From assembly GCA_002353885.1 (NCBI GenBank), contig DEKO01000040.1, forward strand, positions 1 to 21,122: a stretch of 21,122 bases of DNA. The letters are read 5' to 3'. Positions 1-8,500 of the stretch are shown piece by piece (position 1 is the first letter of the stretch; the number at the start of each line of letters is the position of its first letter). Source of the stretch: Porphyromonadaceae bacterium UBA2720. GTDB taxonomy: Bacteria; Bacteroidota; Bacteroidia; Bacteroidales; Muribaculaceae. The position numbers were made by a program, and so were the translations under genes. The notes beneath the pieces were generated by a model. It saw nothing but the letters and a program-made list of their open reading frames with translations, made no database searches and was not told the DNA's origin.

Positions 1-12
1 TTGATAAAAAAA

Positions 13-32
13 CGTGATAGCCAGATATCACG
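13..32. repeat. Small inverted repeat, CGTGATA arms
   Basis: CGTGATA (13-19) is followed after six bases by its reverse complement TATCACG (26-32). CGTGATA occurs again at 58-64. This is part of the repeat-rich, non-coding first 269 bases. No gene can be assigned to it. Confidence 0.4.
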
Positions 33-66
33 CAAATGAATCGACAATTCGAAAATTCGTGATAAC

Positions 67-84
67 CACGAAGTGCTCGCACCC
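67..84 (+). repeat. Dispersed CACGAAGTG repeat, copy 1
   Basis: The sequence CACGAAGTGCTCGCACCC closely matches 222-239 (CACGAAGTGCTCGCGACC) and 2921-2938 (CACGAAGTGATCGCGACC). Copies 1 and 3 are both preceded by AAC. The CAC-GAA-GTG core is itself a small palindrome. All copies are intergenic. Confidence 0.6.
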
Positions 85-124
85 GAGCGGGAGCCCGAGA
101 GGCCAGTGCAACGCACGCAACAAT

Positions 125-168
125 ACACTGAACACACAGAAAAATAAAAAATTCTGTGTGTTCAGTGT
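125..168. repeat. Perfect 17-bp inverted repeat with A-rich loop
   Basis: The left arm at 125-141 (ACACTGAACACACAGAA) is exactly complementary to 152-168 (TTCTGTGTGTTCAGTGT), with a ten-base loop made almost only of A. It lies downstream of the minus-strand BspA-like gene and could act as a transcription terminator or processing hairpin for it or for a gene left of the window. No T tract follows on either strand within a few bases, so a repeat element is an equal possibility. Confidence 0.6.
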
Positions 169-183
169 GATAAAACTTCTGCC

Positions 184-201
184 TAATCTGCGTGATCTGC
201 G
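184..201 (+). repeat. Short 9-bp tandem array (TAATCTGCG-type)
   Basis: TAATCTGCG is followed directly by TGATCTGCG and then by a partial third unit (TGAGAT). The same unit family with the same 9-base period recurs at 21037-21063 at the other end of the window. Confidence 0.55.
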
Positions 202-221
202 TGAGATAGAAATGTAGCAAT

Positions 222-239
222 CACGAAGTGCTCGCGACC
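222..239 (+). repeat. Dispersed CACGAAGTG repeat, copy 2
   Basis: Matches the copies at 67-84 and 2921-2938, with one or two differences. It sits just downstream of the stop codon of the minus-strand BspA-like gene. Confidence 0.6.
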
Positions 240-241
240 GG

Positions 242-266
242 CAATACTTGAGCTAGCTCAGTATTG
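242..266 (-). terminator. Hairpin just after the BspA-like gene, possible terminator
   Basis: CAATACTTGAG and CTCAGTATTG pair over ten bases with one bulged T and a CTAG loop. The hairpin begins three bases beyond the minus-strand stop codon, which is where a terminator is expected. There is no clear U tract after it on the minus strand, so termination is inferred from position and stem only. Confidence 0.4.
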
Positions 267-269
267 TGC

Positions 270-1370
270 TCACTCAATCACGACTTTGGTGGTAGTGCCG
301 TCGCTGTAGCGCACGATGTTGATGCCCTGTGTGGGCTGGCTCAGCTGGCGGCCGTCGATGCTGTAGCGCGCCACCTCATGCTTGTCGCCGGCCAGGTTGC
401 TGTCGATGCTGCTGGCGGTGATGGGCTGGATGTGCATGAAGTCTTTGTAGCCATTGGCGTTGCTATAGGCCTCGACCGATTCGGCTGGGACATAGAGGAT
501 GCAAGCCTCCTTGTCGATCTGACCGAAAGCGTCGGTGCCGCAGTAGCTGGGAGTAGGGTTGAGTGCGGTGATGCTGGCCATCTGGGTGCAGCCATAGAAC
601 ACGCCATCGGCCAGACTGGTCAGACCCTCGCCCAGCGTGACGTTGGTCAGGTTGTCGCACCACTGGAAGGCGTAGTTGCCAATCGAAGTCACGGCGTTGG
701 GAATGACCACCTCGGTCAGTGCGTCGCAGTCGCGGAACACGGCGGCGCCAATCTCGGTCACCGACTCGGGGATGGTGATGGACTGCAACGAGCGGCAGGT
801 CGAGAAGGTGAGGTCGTCAATCTTCTTGATGCCCTCGGGGATGGTGATTGACTCCAGGCTGAAGCAGTGATAGAACGCGCTGCCTAACTTGGTCACTGTC
901 GAGGGAATGTTGATGCTCTTGAGGTTGGTGCATACCGAGAAGGCGTCGTCGCTGATGCGGGTGATGCCCTCGGGTAGGATGACACTGACCAGACTCTTGC
1001 ACTCCCAGAACGAGTTGGAGCAGATGACGTCGTCAAACGTCTGCGAGTAGGCGTCGTAGCCCTGCGGGTCGTTGTAGTAGACATCGCCGCCACGCACCAG
1101 ACGGGCACCCGACAGGTCCAGTGACTCGAGCTTGCCCTCGGTGGCATAACCGTCGGTGCCGTTGCCGGCCATGGTGCGGATCAGGCCCAGGTCAGTGCCG
1201 TTGATGCTGCCCTTGATGGTGAGTGCGGTGATGTTCATACGGCTGTCCTCGGAGATGTAGCTGGCCAGTGTGCCGGGTGCTTCGACGTTGACGGTGAGTG
1301 AGTGTTCTTGTTGTGCCATTGCGCACATGGGCAACAATGTTGTTGCCATCATGAGTAGGATGTTTCTCAT
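270..1370 (-). CDS. Secreted BspA-like leucine-rich repeat protein
   Basis: A 366-residue protein. It starts with a signal peptide (about residues 1-19, hydrophobic core followed by AMA-Q). From about residue 115 to 265 it carries six to seven repeats of about 23 residues, each starting at a Cys and following the pattern C-xx-L-xx-I-x-IP-xx-V-xx-I-xxx-AF. This is the LRR_5 / Treponema-type leucine-rich repeat of BspA surface proteins. The last 35 residues (YSIDGR, GINIVR, then GTTTKVVIE) resemble the short C-terminal module found on many secreted Bacteroidales proteins. The family includes adhesins that bind host or bacterial surfaces; the ligand here cannot be told. It is a single gene, transcribed away from the kinase, with its own -7 box and an A-rich ribosome-binding region. 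Confidence 0.85.
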   Translation of the reverse strand: MRNILLMMATTLLPMCAMAQQEHSLTVNVEAPGTLASYISEDSRMNITALTIKGSINGTDLGLIRTMAGNGTDGYATEGKLESLDLSGARLVRGGDVYYNDPQGYDAYSQTFDDVICSNSFWECKSLVSVILPEGITRISDDAFSVCTNLKSINIPSTVTKLGSAFYHCFSLESITIPEGIKKIDDLTFSTCRSLQSITIPESVTEIGAAVFRDCDALTEVVIPNAVTSIGNYAFQWCDNLTNVTLGEGLTSLADGVFYGCTQMASITALNPTPSYCGTDAFGQIDKEACILYVPAESVEAYSNANGYKDFMHIQPITASSIDSNLAGDKHEVARYSIDGRQLSQPTQGINIVRYSDGTTTKVVIE

Positions 1371-1431
1371 AATCTCTTGTGTTTTAATTGGTTTATATGT
1401 TTGTTTGTTAGATGTAGATTTTTAGTCACTG

Positions 1432-1439
1432 CAAAGGTA
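1432..1439 (-). promoter_or_regulatory. Bacteroidetes -7 box for the BspA-like gene
   Basis: On the minus strand this reads TACCTTTG, an exact match to the Bacteroidetes primary sigma -7 consensus TAnnTTTG. It lies about 60 bases before the start codon at 1370. I see no convincing -33 TTG at the usual distance, so only the -7 element is supported. Confidence 0.55.
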
Positions 1440-1521
1440 TGGGTGATTTTGGTTGGGGTGTTCAGTTTTTTAACAAGTTTAACCTGCAATTGCCGTCCCT
1501 TAACGCGTACCTTATTAAAAC

Positions 1522-1556
1522 CAATGCACAATGCTCAATGCACAATGCACAATGAC
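1522..1556 (+). repeat. 7-bp tandem array, five units of CAATGCA type
   Basis: Five consecutive heptamers are read directly: CAATGCA, CAATGCT, CAATGCA, CAATGCA, CAATGAC. Only the last two positions of the unit vary. The array is intergenic. Confidence 0.8.
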
Positions 1557-1599
1557 AACCTGGCTGACCTTCCACCCCCTTTAGTGGGCTAGGGGGACT

Positions 1600-1627
1600 G
1601 TAGGGACGGCACCCCTGTGCCGTCCGC
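1600..1627. repeat. Dispersed GTAGGGAC palindrome, copy A (perfect hairpin)
   Basis: GGACGGCAC (1604-1612) and GTGCCGTCC (1617-1625) are perfectly complementary around a CCCT loop. The flanks GTAGG and GC match the imperfect copy at 1701-1727 and the inverted copy at 21096-21122. It behaves like a REP-type extragenic palindrome. Confidence 0.65.
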
Positions 1628-1650
1628 CTCGACAAAAGGTAATTTTTTAG

Positions 1651-1684
1651 TAGTTAAGGAGTTAAGTAGTTAAATGGAGTTAAG
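1651..1684 (+). repeat. 8-bp tandem array (TAGTTAAG type)
   Basis: TAGTTAAG, GAGTTAAG, TAGTTAAA and a final TGGAGTTAAG run head to tail. An inverted piece of the same motif (TTAACTACTTAAC) occurs in the spacer before the SpoIID gene, at about 11234-11246. Confidence 0.6.
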
Positions 1685-1700
1685 ACGTCACGTGATGGCG

Positions 1701-1727
1701 GTAGGGACACGCCTCCGACACGTCCGC
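1701..1727. repeat. Dispersed GTAGGGAC palindrome, copy B
   Basis: It starts GTAGGGACACGCC and ends CACGTCCGC, aligning end to end with copy A at 1600-1627. Two central stem pairs are lost, so it is a decayed hairpin. Confidence 0.55.
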
Positions 1728-1762
1728 AGCCAGGCTGTGGACTACCCACCACCAGCGCGTAG

Positions 1763-1790
1763 CGCGGTCTACCAGCATCGCGGTCTACCA
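1763..1790 (+). repeat. Two direct copies of CGCGGTCTACCA
   Basis: The 12-mer CGCGGTCTACCA is present at 1763-1774 and again at 1779-1790, a 16-base period. It is intergenic and its function is unknown. Confidence 0.6.
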
Positions 1791-1896
1791 ACTAACGTCT
1801 AAAGTTTGAAGCTTAATTAGTGTATAAATGAGTTAAATCTTGTATTTGTAGGCTAGGTTTATGTCCAGATATGCGTTATGTGTCAGAGAATCGTTG

Positions 1897-1904
1897 TAAA
1901 TTTG
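1897..1904 (+). promoter_or_regulatory. Bacteroidetes -7 box for the first kinase gene
   Basis: TAAATTTG matches the consensus TAnnTTTG exactly and lies about 65 bases before the first start codon. The expected -33 region (about 1873-1880, GTTATG) matches the TTG element only weakly. Confidence 0.5.
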
Positions 1905-1968
1905 TGCCGAAAAATTTGAGTTTTTAACAGGATTGTCGAAAATTTAACCTCTGATTTGATTTGTTAAC

Positions 1969-2835
1969 ATGGCTACGATTGTTTCACGCAATATGACGGT
2001 GATTGGCGAGAGCAGCAGCACGCGCACCGAGTGGACGCTGGTCGATGATGGTGTGGTGGTTGAGCATGCCTTTACCGTGGGTCTGAACCCTTACTTTCAA
2101 TCGCGTCGCGAGATCAGCCACAGCATCAGGCTGGAGCTGCCCGAGGCGTTCTTCAAGCGGCGTTGGACTCATGTCTACTTCTACGGAGCTGGATGCTCTA
2201 ATCCCGAGAAGAACAAGATTGTCGAGTCGTCGCTGGTGGCGCAGTTCAAGACACCTGTCACAGTGATGAGCGACTTGCTGGGGGCGGCTCGCGGACTGCT
2301 GGTGCATGAGCGTGGACTGGCGTGCATCTTGGGCACCGGCAGCAACTCGTGCCTCTACGACGGCCATGACATTGTGCGCAACGTGCGCCCGTTGGGATTC
2401 ATCTTGGGCGACGAGGGAAGTGGCTCGGCGCTGGGACGCATCTTCCTGGGCGATGTGCTCAAGGGATTGGCGCCAAGAGAACTGGCTGAGGCGTTCTTTG
2501 ACAAAAACAAGGTCACGCCCGACGACATCATGGATGCTGTCTACAACAATGCGTCGGCCAACCGTAACCTGCGCGACTACTCATTCTTCCTGAGCGAGCA
2601 CTTGGATCACGACTACGTGGTGACGCTCATCGACCGCGAATTCTCGCGATTCTTTGAGCGCAACTTGTGCCAGTATGCCGACTATGACCGCTTGCCTGTG
2701 GCATTTGTCGGCTCGGTGGCCACAACCTACAGCGAACTCCTGCTCGATGTGGCGTCGCGTTATGGCGTCCACATCCAGAAGATTGTGCGCAACTCGATGC
2801 CCGGCCTGGTGACCTATCACACGGGCGGCCATTGA
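1969..2835 (+). CDS. BadF/NAGK-type sugar kinase homologue with a degenerate phosphate loop
   Basis: A 288-residue member of the BadF/BadG/BcrA/BcrD ATPase family, the actin-like fold of N-acetylglucosamine kinase and of the MurNAc kinase MurK of Tannerella. It is clearly paralogous to the kinase at 19905-20750: the second phosphate motif GTGSNSC (residues 122-128), the LGDEGSG loop, the SDLL segment with the likely catalytic Asp102, and FVGSVA near the end are all kept. The first phosphate motif is altered: DCGSTK in the paralogue is ESSSTR here (residues 14-19), changing the Asp, the first Gly and the Lys. It may bind a different ligand, work poorly, or be regulatory. The start is uncertain: Met9 (1993) aligns exactly with the paralogue's Met1. 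It has its own promoter and lies outside the main cluster. Confidence 0.8.
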   Translation: MATIVSRNMTVIGESSSTRTEWTLVDDGVVVEHAFTVGLNPYFQSRREISHSIRLELPEAFFKRRWTHVYFYGAGCSNPEKNKIVESSLVAQFKTPVTVMSDLLGAARGLLVHERGLACILGTGSNSCLYDGHDIVRNVRPLGFILGDEGSGSALGRIFLGDVLKGLAPRELAEAFFDKNKVTPDDIMDAVYNNASANRNLRDYSFFLSEHLDHDYVVTLIDREFSRFFERNLCQYADYDRLPVAFVGSVATTYSELLLDVASRYGVHIQKIVRNSMPGLVTYHTGGH

Positions 2836-2847
2836 TTCATAATAATG

Positions 2848-2907
2848 AGGGTGGCGTTATCGAGCTGAGGATGTGTCAAAAATCAGATTCTGGGATTAAG
2901 CCACCCT
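2848..2907. repeat. Long-loop inverted repeat after the kinase gene
   Basis: AGGGTGGC (2848-2855) is complementary to GCCACCCT (2900-2907), with a 44-base loop. It begins 12 bases after the stop codon. It may help end transcription, but there is no T tract. Confidence 0.35.
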
Positions 2908-2910
2908 TAC

Positions 2911-2952
2911 GGGCGGGAACCACGAAGTGATCGCGACCGACCGGCCCCGCCC
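2911..2952. repeat. GC-rich hairpin enclosing CACGAAGTG repeat copy 3
   Basis: GGGCGGG (2911-2917) pairs with CCCGCCC (2946-2952). The loop holds CACGAAGTGATCGCGACC (2921-2938), the third copy of the repeat seen at 67-84 and 222-239. It may act as a terminator for the kinase gene or be a mobile or REP-like extragenic element. Confidence 0.5.
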
Positions 2953-2986
2953 AGGCGAGCGCAGCAATTCCGCCGAACGAGGACAG

Positions 2987-2994
2987 TAATTATG
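2987..2994 (+). promoter_or_regulatory. Weak -7-like box before the M6 protease gene
   Basis: TAATTATG matches seven of eight positions of TAnnTTTG and lies about 38 bases before the start codon. No -33 element is visible, so this is only a candidate. Confidence 0.25.
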
Positions 2995-3031
2995 CATTGA
3001 GAAAGGCAGAGAACTAAAAACTAAGTGTACA

Positions 3032-5281
3032 ATGAACAAGTCCTATATCTTGTCGATTTTGGTGGCACTGATGTGCTGCTGTGTGGCCGGTGCCGTGCCG
3101 GCCTGGCCGGGCTTGCACCACGTGCAGCAGCCTGATGGCAGTCGAGTCACCCTGCAGATCGTGGGTGATGAGTATTTCAATTATGTGCGCACGAGCGACG
3201 GATTCACCGTTGTGCGCACCGACGAGGGTGCTTACGAGTATGCGACTCTGCGCGACGGCGTGCTTGTTGCATCGGGTGTCGTGGCGCACGACCAGGCGCA
3301 GCGCACCGTGGCAGAGCAGCGTCTGTTGGCCGAATTGCCTCGCAATCTGTTCAGCCGTGAGCAGTGTGATCGGGGGCGCGTGTTGCGTGCAAAACGTGAT
3401 GCGCTCGGCTCGCGACGTGTTATCGATTACGCCAAATTCCGAGGTTTGGTGGTGCTCGTCGAGCCTAGCGATGTGGCGTTTTTGAGTGAAGACCCTGTTG
3501 CGTTTTATGACGATATGATTAACACCGAGGGGTTTACTGGTTATCATCATCCCAAGGGGACGGATTGGTCTCTGGAGAAAGAATGGGTCGATTGTACGGG
3601 CTCGGTCCGAGACTATTATGAAGACAATTCAATGGGAATCTTCAAGCCGGTGTTTGACGTGGTCGGCCCTGTCAAGGTCAACCGTCCGGCCTGTGATTTT
3701 GGGTCGAATAGTTATAGTATTTTTATGAATGTGGTGAATGAGATTAATCCTACTGTTGACTTCAGCAAGTATGATGTCGACAATAACGGTAAGATCGATT
3801 TGGTGTTTTTTCTGGTCGCCGGCACTGGAGCCAACTCCAGTCACAATGATTCAGGCAATTTGTGGCCCCACCGTTCCAGCTTTTACACCTCCGCTAAGTT
3901 TGACGGGAAAGACTTGCGTGACTATGCTTGTACGACCGAGTTGTTGTATGACTCCAGTTATTCGATGATTGACGGCATCGGCTCTTTCTGTCATGAGTTC
4001 AGCCACGTGCTGGGGCTGGCCGACCACTACGACACAGATGACGCCAGTTCGGGAGGCGGGAGCCAGACGCCCGGCGAATGGGATATCATGGCCGGCGGGA
4101 ACTACTTGAACTACTCAATCACGCCGGCGGGTTATAGCATCTTTGAGCGCCATGCCCTGGGCTTTGGCAGTGCGTCGGTGATCAGTCAGACCGGCAGTTA
4201 TCAGTTGGGCGCGGTCAACGAGGCTAATCATGGCTATATCTTGACCACGCCGGTCACGCACGAGACGTTCATGCTTGAGAACCGTCAGCAAGCCGGCTGG
4301 GACCAGTATTTGCCGGGTCATGGCATGCTGATTTGGCGTGTTGACTCGACCGATGTCAATGTTTGGAATAACAATACAGTCAATGTCGACCCTAGCCATA
4401 ATTATCTGGAACTGTTGCGTGCCGGCAATTCAGAGTATGAGCAGTCGGCCAGTGACCCCTTCCCTGGCACGTTGGGTGTCACTCACATCACCAATGACAC
4501 CTATCCCTGCCTGCGCACTTGGGACAAGATGCAGAACAAGTATAATATTGTGAACATCCGAGAGGCCAATGGCATCGTCACTTTTGATGTCGTTGACAAT
4601 GGCGATCACATCTGGTCGTCGCTGGTCGAAACCTTCGAGGGCATGCCTGTGATGACTGCCAGTCCTACCAAGGGAGTCGAGGGTGTGTTCACCACATGGG
4701 ATTTTGTTAAGAGTTTTGTCAAGGAACCGGGCAGTGACTACTGCACGGGCACCAAAGCCGTCGAGATGGTCTATCCTAGCCTGTTCTCAATGGCTGCACC
4801 CATTTATTATAACATTCAAGAGGTGAGTTACGACATCTACAACACATCGAGTATTACGGCCAAGATGGGGCTGGCCTATTCACTCGACGAGGGTGCGACT
4901 TGGACTAAGGCTAAGAATGTCATGGGAAGTACCGACATCTCGGTACCAGCCTTGACACGCACTTCCTGCAACTGGCTTGTCCCTGTGACCAACAAGCAAG
5001 CCGTTCAGATTCGTGTCGTTCAGAACTCTAGCAGTAAGACGGTTCCGGTCTATGTCGACAACTTCACCGTTTATTACACCGGTGAGCAAGGTGGCCCGGG
5101 CGAGGGTCTCAAGGGCGATGTTAATGGCGATGGCAGTGTTGACATCAGCGATGTCAATGCTGTGATTAACATCATGCTGGGCAAGGCTCAGCCCACTGCC
5201 GTGGCCGATTTCAGTGGTGACGGCATCGTCGACATCACTGATGTCAACGGCATCATCAACATCATGCTCGGCAAGAAGTGA
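3032..5281 (+). CDS. Secreted M6-family metalloprotease with C-terminal dockerin
   Basis: A 749-residue protein. It has a signal peptide (about 1-22), a propeptide-like N-terminal domain (about 25-150), and a zinc protease domain with the motif HEFSHVLGLAD (His321, Glu322, His325, Asp331). A WDIMAGG Met-turn (Met353) follows, as in M6 immune-inhibitor-A-like and other metzincin peptidases. Residues about 530-690 look like a beta-sandwich accessory domain (ETFEG start, DEGATW, YVDNFTVYY). Residues 694-749 form a type I dockerin with two calcium loops (DVNGDG and DFSGDG) and two NIMLGK ends. The family cleaves extracellular proteins. No cohesin is encoded nearby, so the dockerin's partner is unknown. 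Codon use in the middle is more AT-rich than in the cluster downstream. It is probably monocistronic. Confidence 0.9.
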   Translation: MNKSYILSILVALMCCCVAGAVPAWPGLHHVQQPDGSRVTLQIVGDEYFNYVRTSDGFTVVRTDEGAYEYATLRDGVLVASGVVAHDQAQRTVAEQRLLAELPRNLFSREQCDRGRVLRAKRDALGSRRVIDYAKFRGLVVLVEPSDVAFLSEDPVAFYDDMINTEGFTGYHHPKGTDWSLEKEWVDCTGSVRDYYEDNSMGIFKPVFDVVGPVKVNRPACDFGSNSYSIFMNVVNEINPTVDFSKYDVDNNGKIDLVFFLVAGTGANSSHNDSGNLWPHRSSFYTSAKFDGKDLRDYACTTELLYDSSYSMIDGIGSFCHEFSHVLGLADHYDTDDASSGGGSQTPGEWDIMAGGNYLNYSITPAGYSIFERHALGFGSASVISQTGSYQLGAVNEANHGYILTTPVTHETFMLENRQQAGWDQYLPGHGMLIWRVDSTDVNVWNNNTVNVDPSHNYLELLRAGNSEYEQSASDPFPGTLGVTHITNDTYPCLRTWDKMQNKYNIVNIREANGIVTFDVVDNGDHIWSSLVETFEGMPVMTASPTKGVEGVFTTWDFVKSFVKEPGSDYCTGTKAVEMVYPSLFSMAAPIYYNIQEVSYDIYNTSSITAKMGLAYSLDEGATWTKAKNVMGSTDISVPALTRTSCNWLVPVTNKQAVQIRVVQNSSSKTVPVYVDNFTVYYTGEQGGPGEGLKGDVNGDGSVDISDVNAVINIMLGKAQPTAVADFSGDGIVDITDVNGIINIMLGKK

Positions 5282-5367
5282 GCAGCGCGAGGTTGTGTCT
5301 TAGATACGCACGACATGTTGGCACATCCACAAGTCTCGATTGTCCATATTGTCTTCAAACCCTAAAC

Positions 5368-5398
5368 ACAGGGGTGGGCGCTGTCGCTCCACCCCTGT
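5368..5398 (+). terminator. Hairpin terminator candidate after the protease gene
   Basis: ACAGGGGTGG (5368-5377) pairs perfectly with CCACCCCTGT (5389-5398), with a further GCG/CGC pairing inside. It lies 87 bases after the stop codon and before an AT-rich stretch. There is no immediate T run, so it is either a terminator with a poor tail or a stabilising 3' hairpin. Confidence 0.5.
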
Positions 5399-5523
5399 CC
5401 AGTCTGCTCATATCTTTGATTTTATTTGTGATAAAAATCTGAAAATTTGCAGTTAAATATTAAATAACCTTTAAATCTTTGATTAAATAAGGTGTTTACT
5501 TTTTAGTTTCGTTGAGATTGTTG

Positions 5524-5531
5524 TATTTTTG
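5524..5531 (+). promoter_or_regulatory. Bacteroidetes promoter for the peptidoglycan cluster
   Basis: TATTTTTG matches the -7 consensus TAnnTTTG exactly. About 20 bases upstream, TTTAG (5502-5506) is a near match to the -33 TTTG element. The predicted transcript would start near 5538 with a leader of only about 20 bases before the ATG at 5559. The region from 5401 to 5530 is strongly AT-rich. Confidence 0.6.
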
Positions 5532-5558
5532 TAGATTGAAAAGAAGAATCTAAAGAAT

Positions 5559-8500
5559 ATGACAATGGATATGACCAAAACAACTCGCAAGTTGATGGCA
5601 CTGGCACTGGCCGCCGCAATGGGGTGTGGCGTGCTGCAGGCACAGGAGATTGTCGACGAGGCACATGTGAACAGTGTGCAACAGGTGGTGCGGGCATTCT
5701 TGCCCGCCAATATGGGTATAGGACAACTCAAGGCCAACGCTGTGGTTGATGAAGGTGATGAAGTGGTGGTGGACTTGAGCGAGAATTTTGCCGATGTGCC
5801 GTTCACCAAGGCCTCGATTGAGCAGCTGAAGGAGGACATCAAGCGCGCCCTGGGCACCGATCAAGACGTTCGCCTGACCATCGCCGGCAACGACATCGAC
5901 AACTACTTCGCCGACTTCGACACCGACTACAAGCGCAGCCACACGCCATTCATCACCGAGGTCGACCAGCACCGCCACTACAAGAAGGCTCTGGACGGCA
6001 ACATCGTGGCTGTGTGGCCCAGCCACGGCTGGTACTTCGAGCCGCTGCTCAACCGCTGGGAATGGCAGCGCGCCCGCATGTTCCAGACGGTCGAGGACAT
6101 GTACACCCACAGCTACATGATTCCGTTCATCATGCCCATGCTTGAGAATGCGGGGGCGTATGTGTGGGACGCACGCGAGCGCGACACCCACAACTTCGGT
6201 GCAGTGGTCGACAACGACGGCGGACAGGCACAGACCGGCTACAGCGAGCACAATGGCAAGCAGAAGTGGGAAGCCGGTCAAGGAACCGGATTCTCATTCG
6301 CTCGGGCTACCTATAAGGACTTTGAGAACCCCTTTGACGAGGGCACCTTCCGCCAGGTCAAGGCCACCAAGGACAAGAAGAAGGTCTCGACTGCCTCGTG
6401 GAGCGTCGACATGCCCGAGGCAGGCACATTTGCCCTCTACATCAGCTACAAGACCCTCCCCAAGAGCGTCAAGGACGCTCAGTACACGGTCAATTCCCTG
6501 GATGGCACGCGCACCTTCAAGGTCGACCAGACCATGGGTGGCGGCGTGTGGGTCTATCTGGGCTCGTTCCAATTGGCCAAGGGCATGAACAAAGACTTGG
6601 TTGTGCTGTCAAACTGCAGCGACGACAAGGATGGTATCATCACAGCCGACGCCATCCGCGTGGGCGGCGGCAAGGGCAACATCGTGCGACGTGTGGCATT
6701 GCCCACCGAGGAGAACAAAGCCATCGCAGCCAAGAACAAGGATGAAAAATATTTGGGTCGTGAAGACATGGAATACAAGTATGTGGGCAGTGGCGACCAT
6801 CCCTGGTTCCACATCGGATCACGCTACTATCTGCAGTGGGCTGGTTTCCCGCATCAGGTCTACTCGACCAGCGACGGCATCAACGACTATGTCGACGACT
6901 ACCGCAGCCGTGGCGAGTGGGTCAACTACTTGGCCGGCGGCAGCAGTGTGCTGCCCAAGAAGCCGGGCCTGAACATCCCCGTCGATGTGTCATTCTGCCT
7001 GCACACCGATGCCGGCACCACGCCCAACGATGACATCATCGGCACGCTGCTCATCTATTGCACTACCAAAGACGGCAAACGCTTCGGCAAGTATGAGAAC
7101 GGCACACCGCGCGAGCTATCGCGACAGTTTGCCGACATCGTCTCGACCGAGGTGGTGGGTGACATCCGAGCCAAGTGGGAGCCCAACTGGACTCGCCGTG
7201 GCATGTGGGACAAGTCCTACTACGAGGCTCGTGTGCCCGAGGTGCCTGCTCTGCTCATGGAACTGCTCTCGCATCAGAATTTTGCTGACATGAAGTATGG
7301 CCTGGACCCGATGTTCCGCTTCGACGTGAGCCGTGCTATCTACAAGGGCATACTCAAGTTCATTGCCAAACGTGACCACCGTGACTATGTGGTGCAGCCC
7401 CTGCCGGTACACTCGTTGGCCATCAGCGAGGCGTCGTCGCCTGGCACATTCTTGCTCACTTGGGAGCCTACCAAGGATGAACTCTCGGCCAATGCCGATC
7501 CCAAGCAGTATGTGGTGCTTGAGCAGGTGGGACGCGATGGCGGATTCAAGGAGGTGGCTGTCACGCCCGATCCGCAATATCTGGCTCGTGTCAACGACAA
7601 CAAGATTCACTCCTACAAGGTCATTGCCATGAACGATGGCGGGCGCAGCTTCTCCAGCGAGACCTTGTCGCTGGGCATTGCGCCCAATAGCAAGGGCACC
7701 GTCATGGTGGTCAATGGCTTCACCCGCGTGAGCGGTCCCGACTGGTTCGAGGGTGACAAGATTGCAGGCTTCTACGACGAGAAGGACCATGGTGTGCCCT
7801 ATATGCAGCAAATCAACTACCTGGGCTCGCAACACGAGTTCCGTCGTCATCTTGACTGGCGTGACGATGATGCACCAGGCTTCGGAGCCTGCCGCAGCAA
7901 CCATGAGACCGAGGTCATTGCCGGCAACACATTTGACTATCCTGCTGTCCACGGCGAAGCCATCATGCAGGCCGGCTACTCGTTTGTCTCGAGTAGCGTG
8001 CAGGCCGTTGAGACGGGTCAAGTGTCACTCAGTGACTACAGGGTGCTCGACCTTATCTTGGGCAAACAGAAGGAGATTCCCACCGGACGTGGTGCCAAGC
8101 CTTCGCGTTTCAAGGCCTTCACTCCCGAGCTGATGGATGCTGTGCGCTCGTTCACCCAGCGTGGTGGATCGGTGCTGGTGAGTGGTGCCTATGTGGGTAC
8201 CGACATCTGGGACAAGGAGCAGGTCAACCAAGCCGAGACTGCCTTTGCACAGAATGTGCTCGGCTTCCAGTGGGTCGACCGATCGGCCACACTGCGTGGT
8301 GAGGCCTATACCGTGCCCACACCTGGCAACATGCTCACCGATGGCGACACATTCAAGTTCTGCAACCAACTCAACGACAAGCTCTATGCTGTCGAATCGC
8401 CTGATGCCATCAAGGCCAGCGACAGCCGCGGTTACACCTTCATGCGTTATAGCGAGAACAACATCCCTGCAGGCGTGGTCAGCGACCGAGGCGACTATCG

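Larger units (their letters stand above)
1440..1896. other. Intergenic mosaic of short repeats, no gene
   Basis: No credible coding region is present. The stretch contains a 7-mer array (1522-1556), a C5/G5 inverted repeat (about 1575-1595), a perfect 9-bp-stem hairpin (1604-1625), an 8-mer array (1651-1684), a second, imperfect GTAGGGAC palindrome (1701-1727), and two copies of CGCGGTCTACCA 16 bases apart (1763-1774 and 1779-1790). The last 100 bases before 1897 are AT-rich and look like promoter-upstream DNA. Confidence 0.6.

Noticed and set aside
14..217. Possible 67-residue plus-strand gene at the left end
   Set aside because: It runs through the CACGAAGTG repeat, the 17-bp inverted repeat and the 9-mer array, has no recognisable domain, and its composition reflects the repeats.
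264..851. 195-residue plus-strand open frame over the BspA-like gene
   Set aside because: It is antisense to a clear secreted LRR protein with a signal peptide and 23-residue repeats. The open frame follows from the GC-rich codon pattern of the real gene.
5550..6281. Long minus-strand open frame over the start of the amidase gene
   Set aside because: It is a shadow of the amidase coding frame, with valine- and histidine-rich translation and no motif. The same holds for the other long antisense frames at 7116-8021, 8546-9811, 11678-12649 and 15735-16670.
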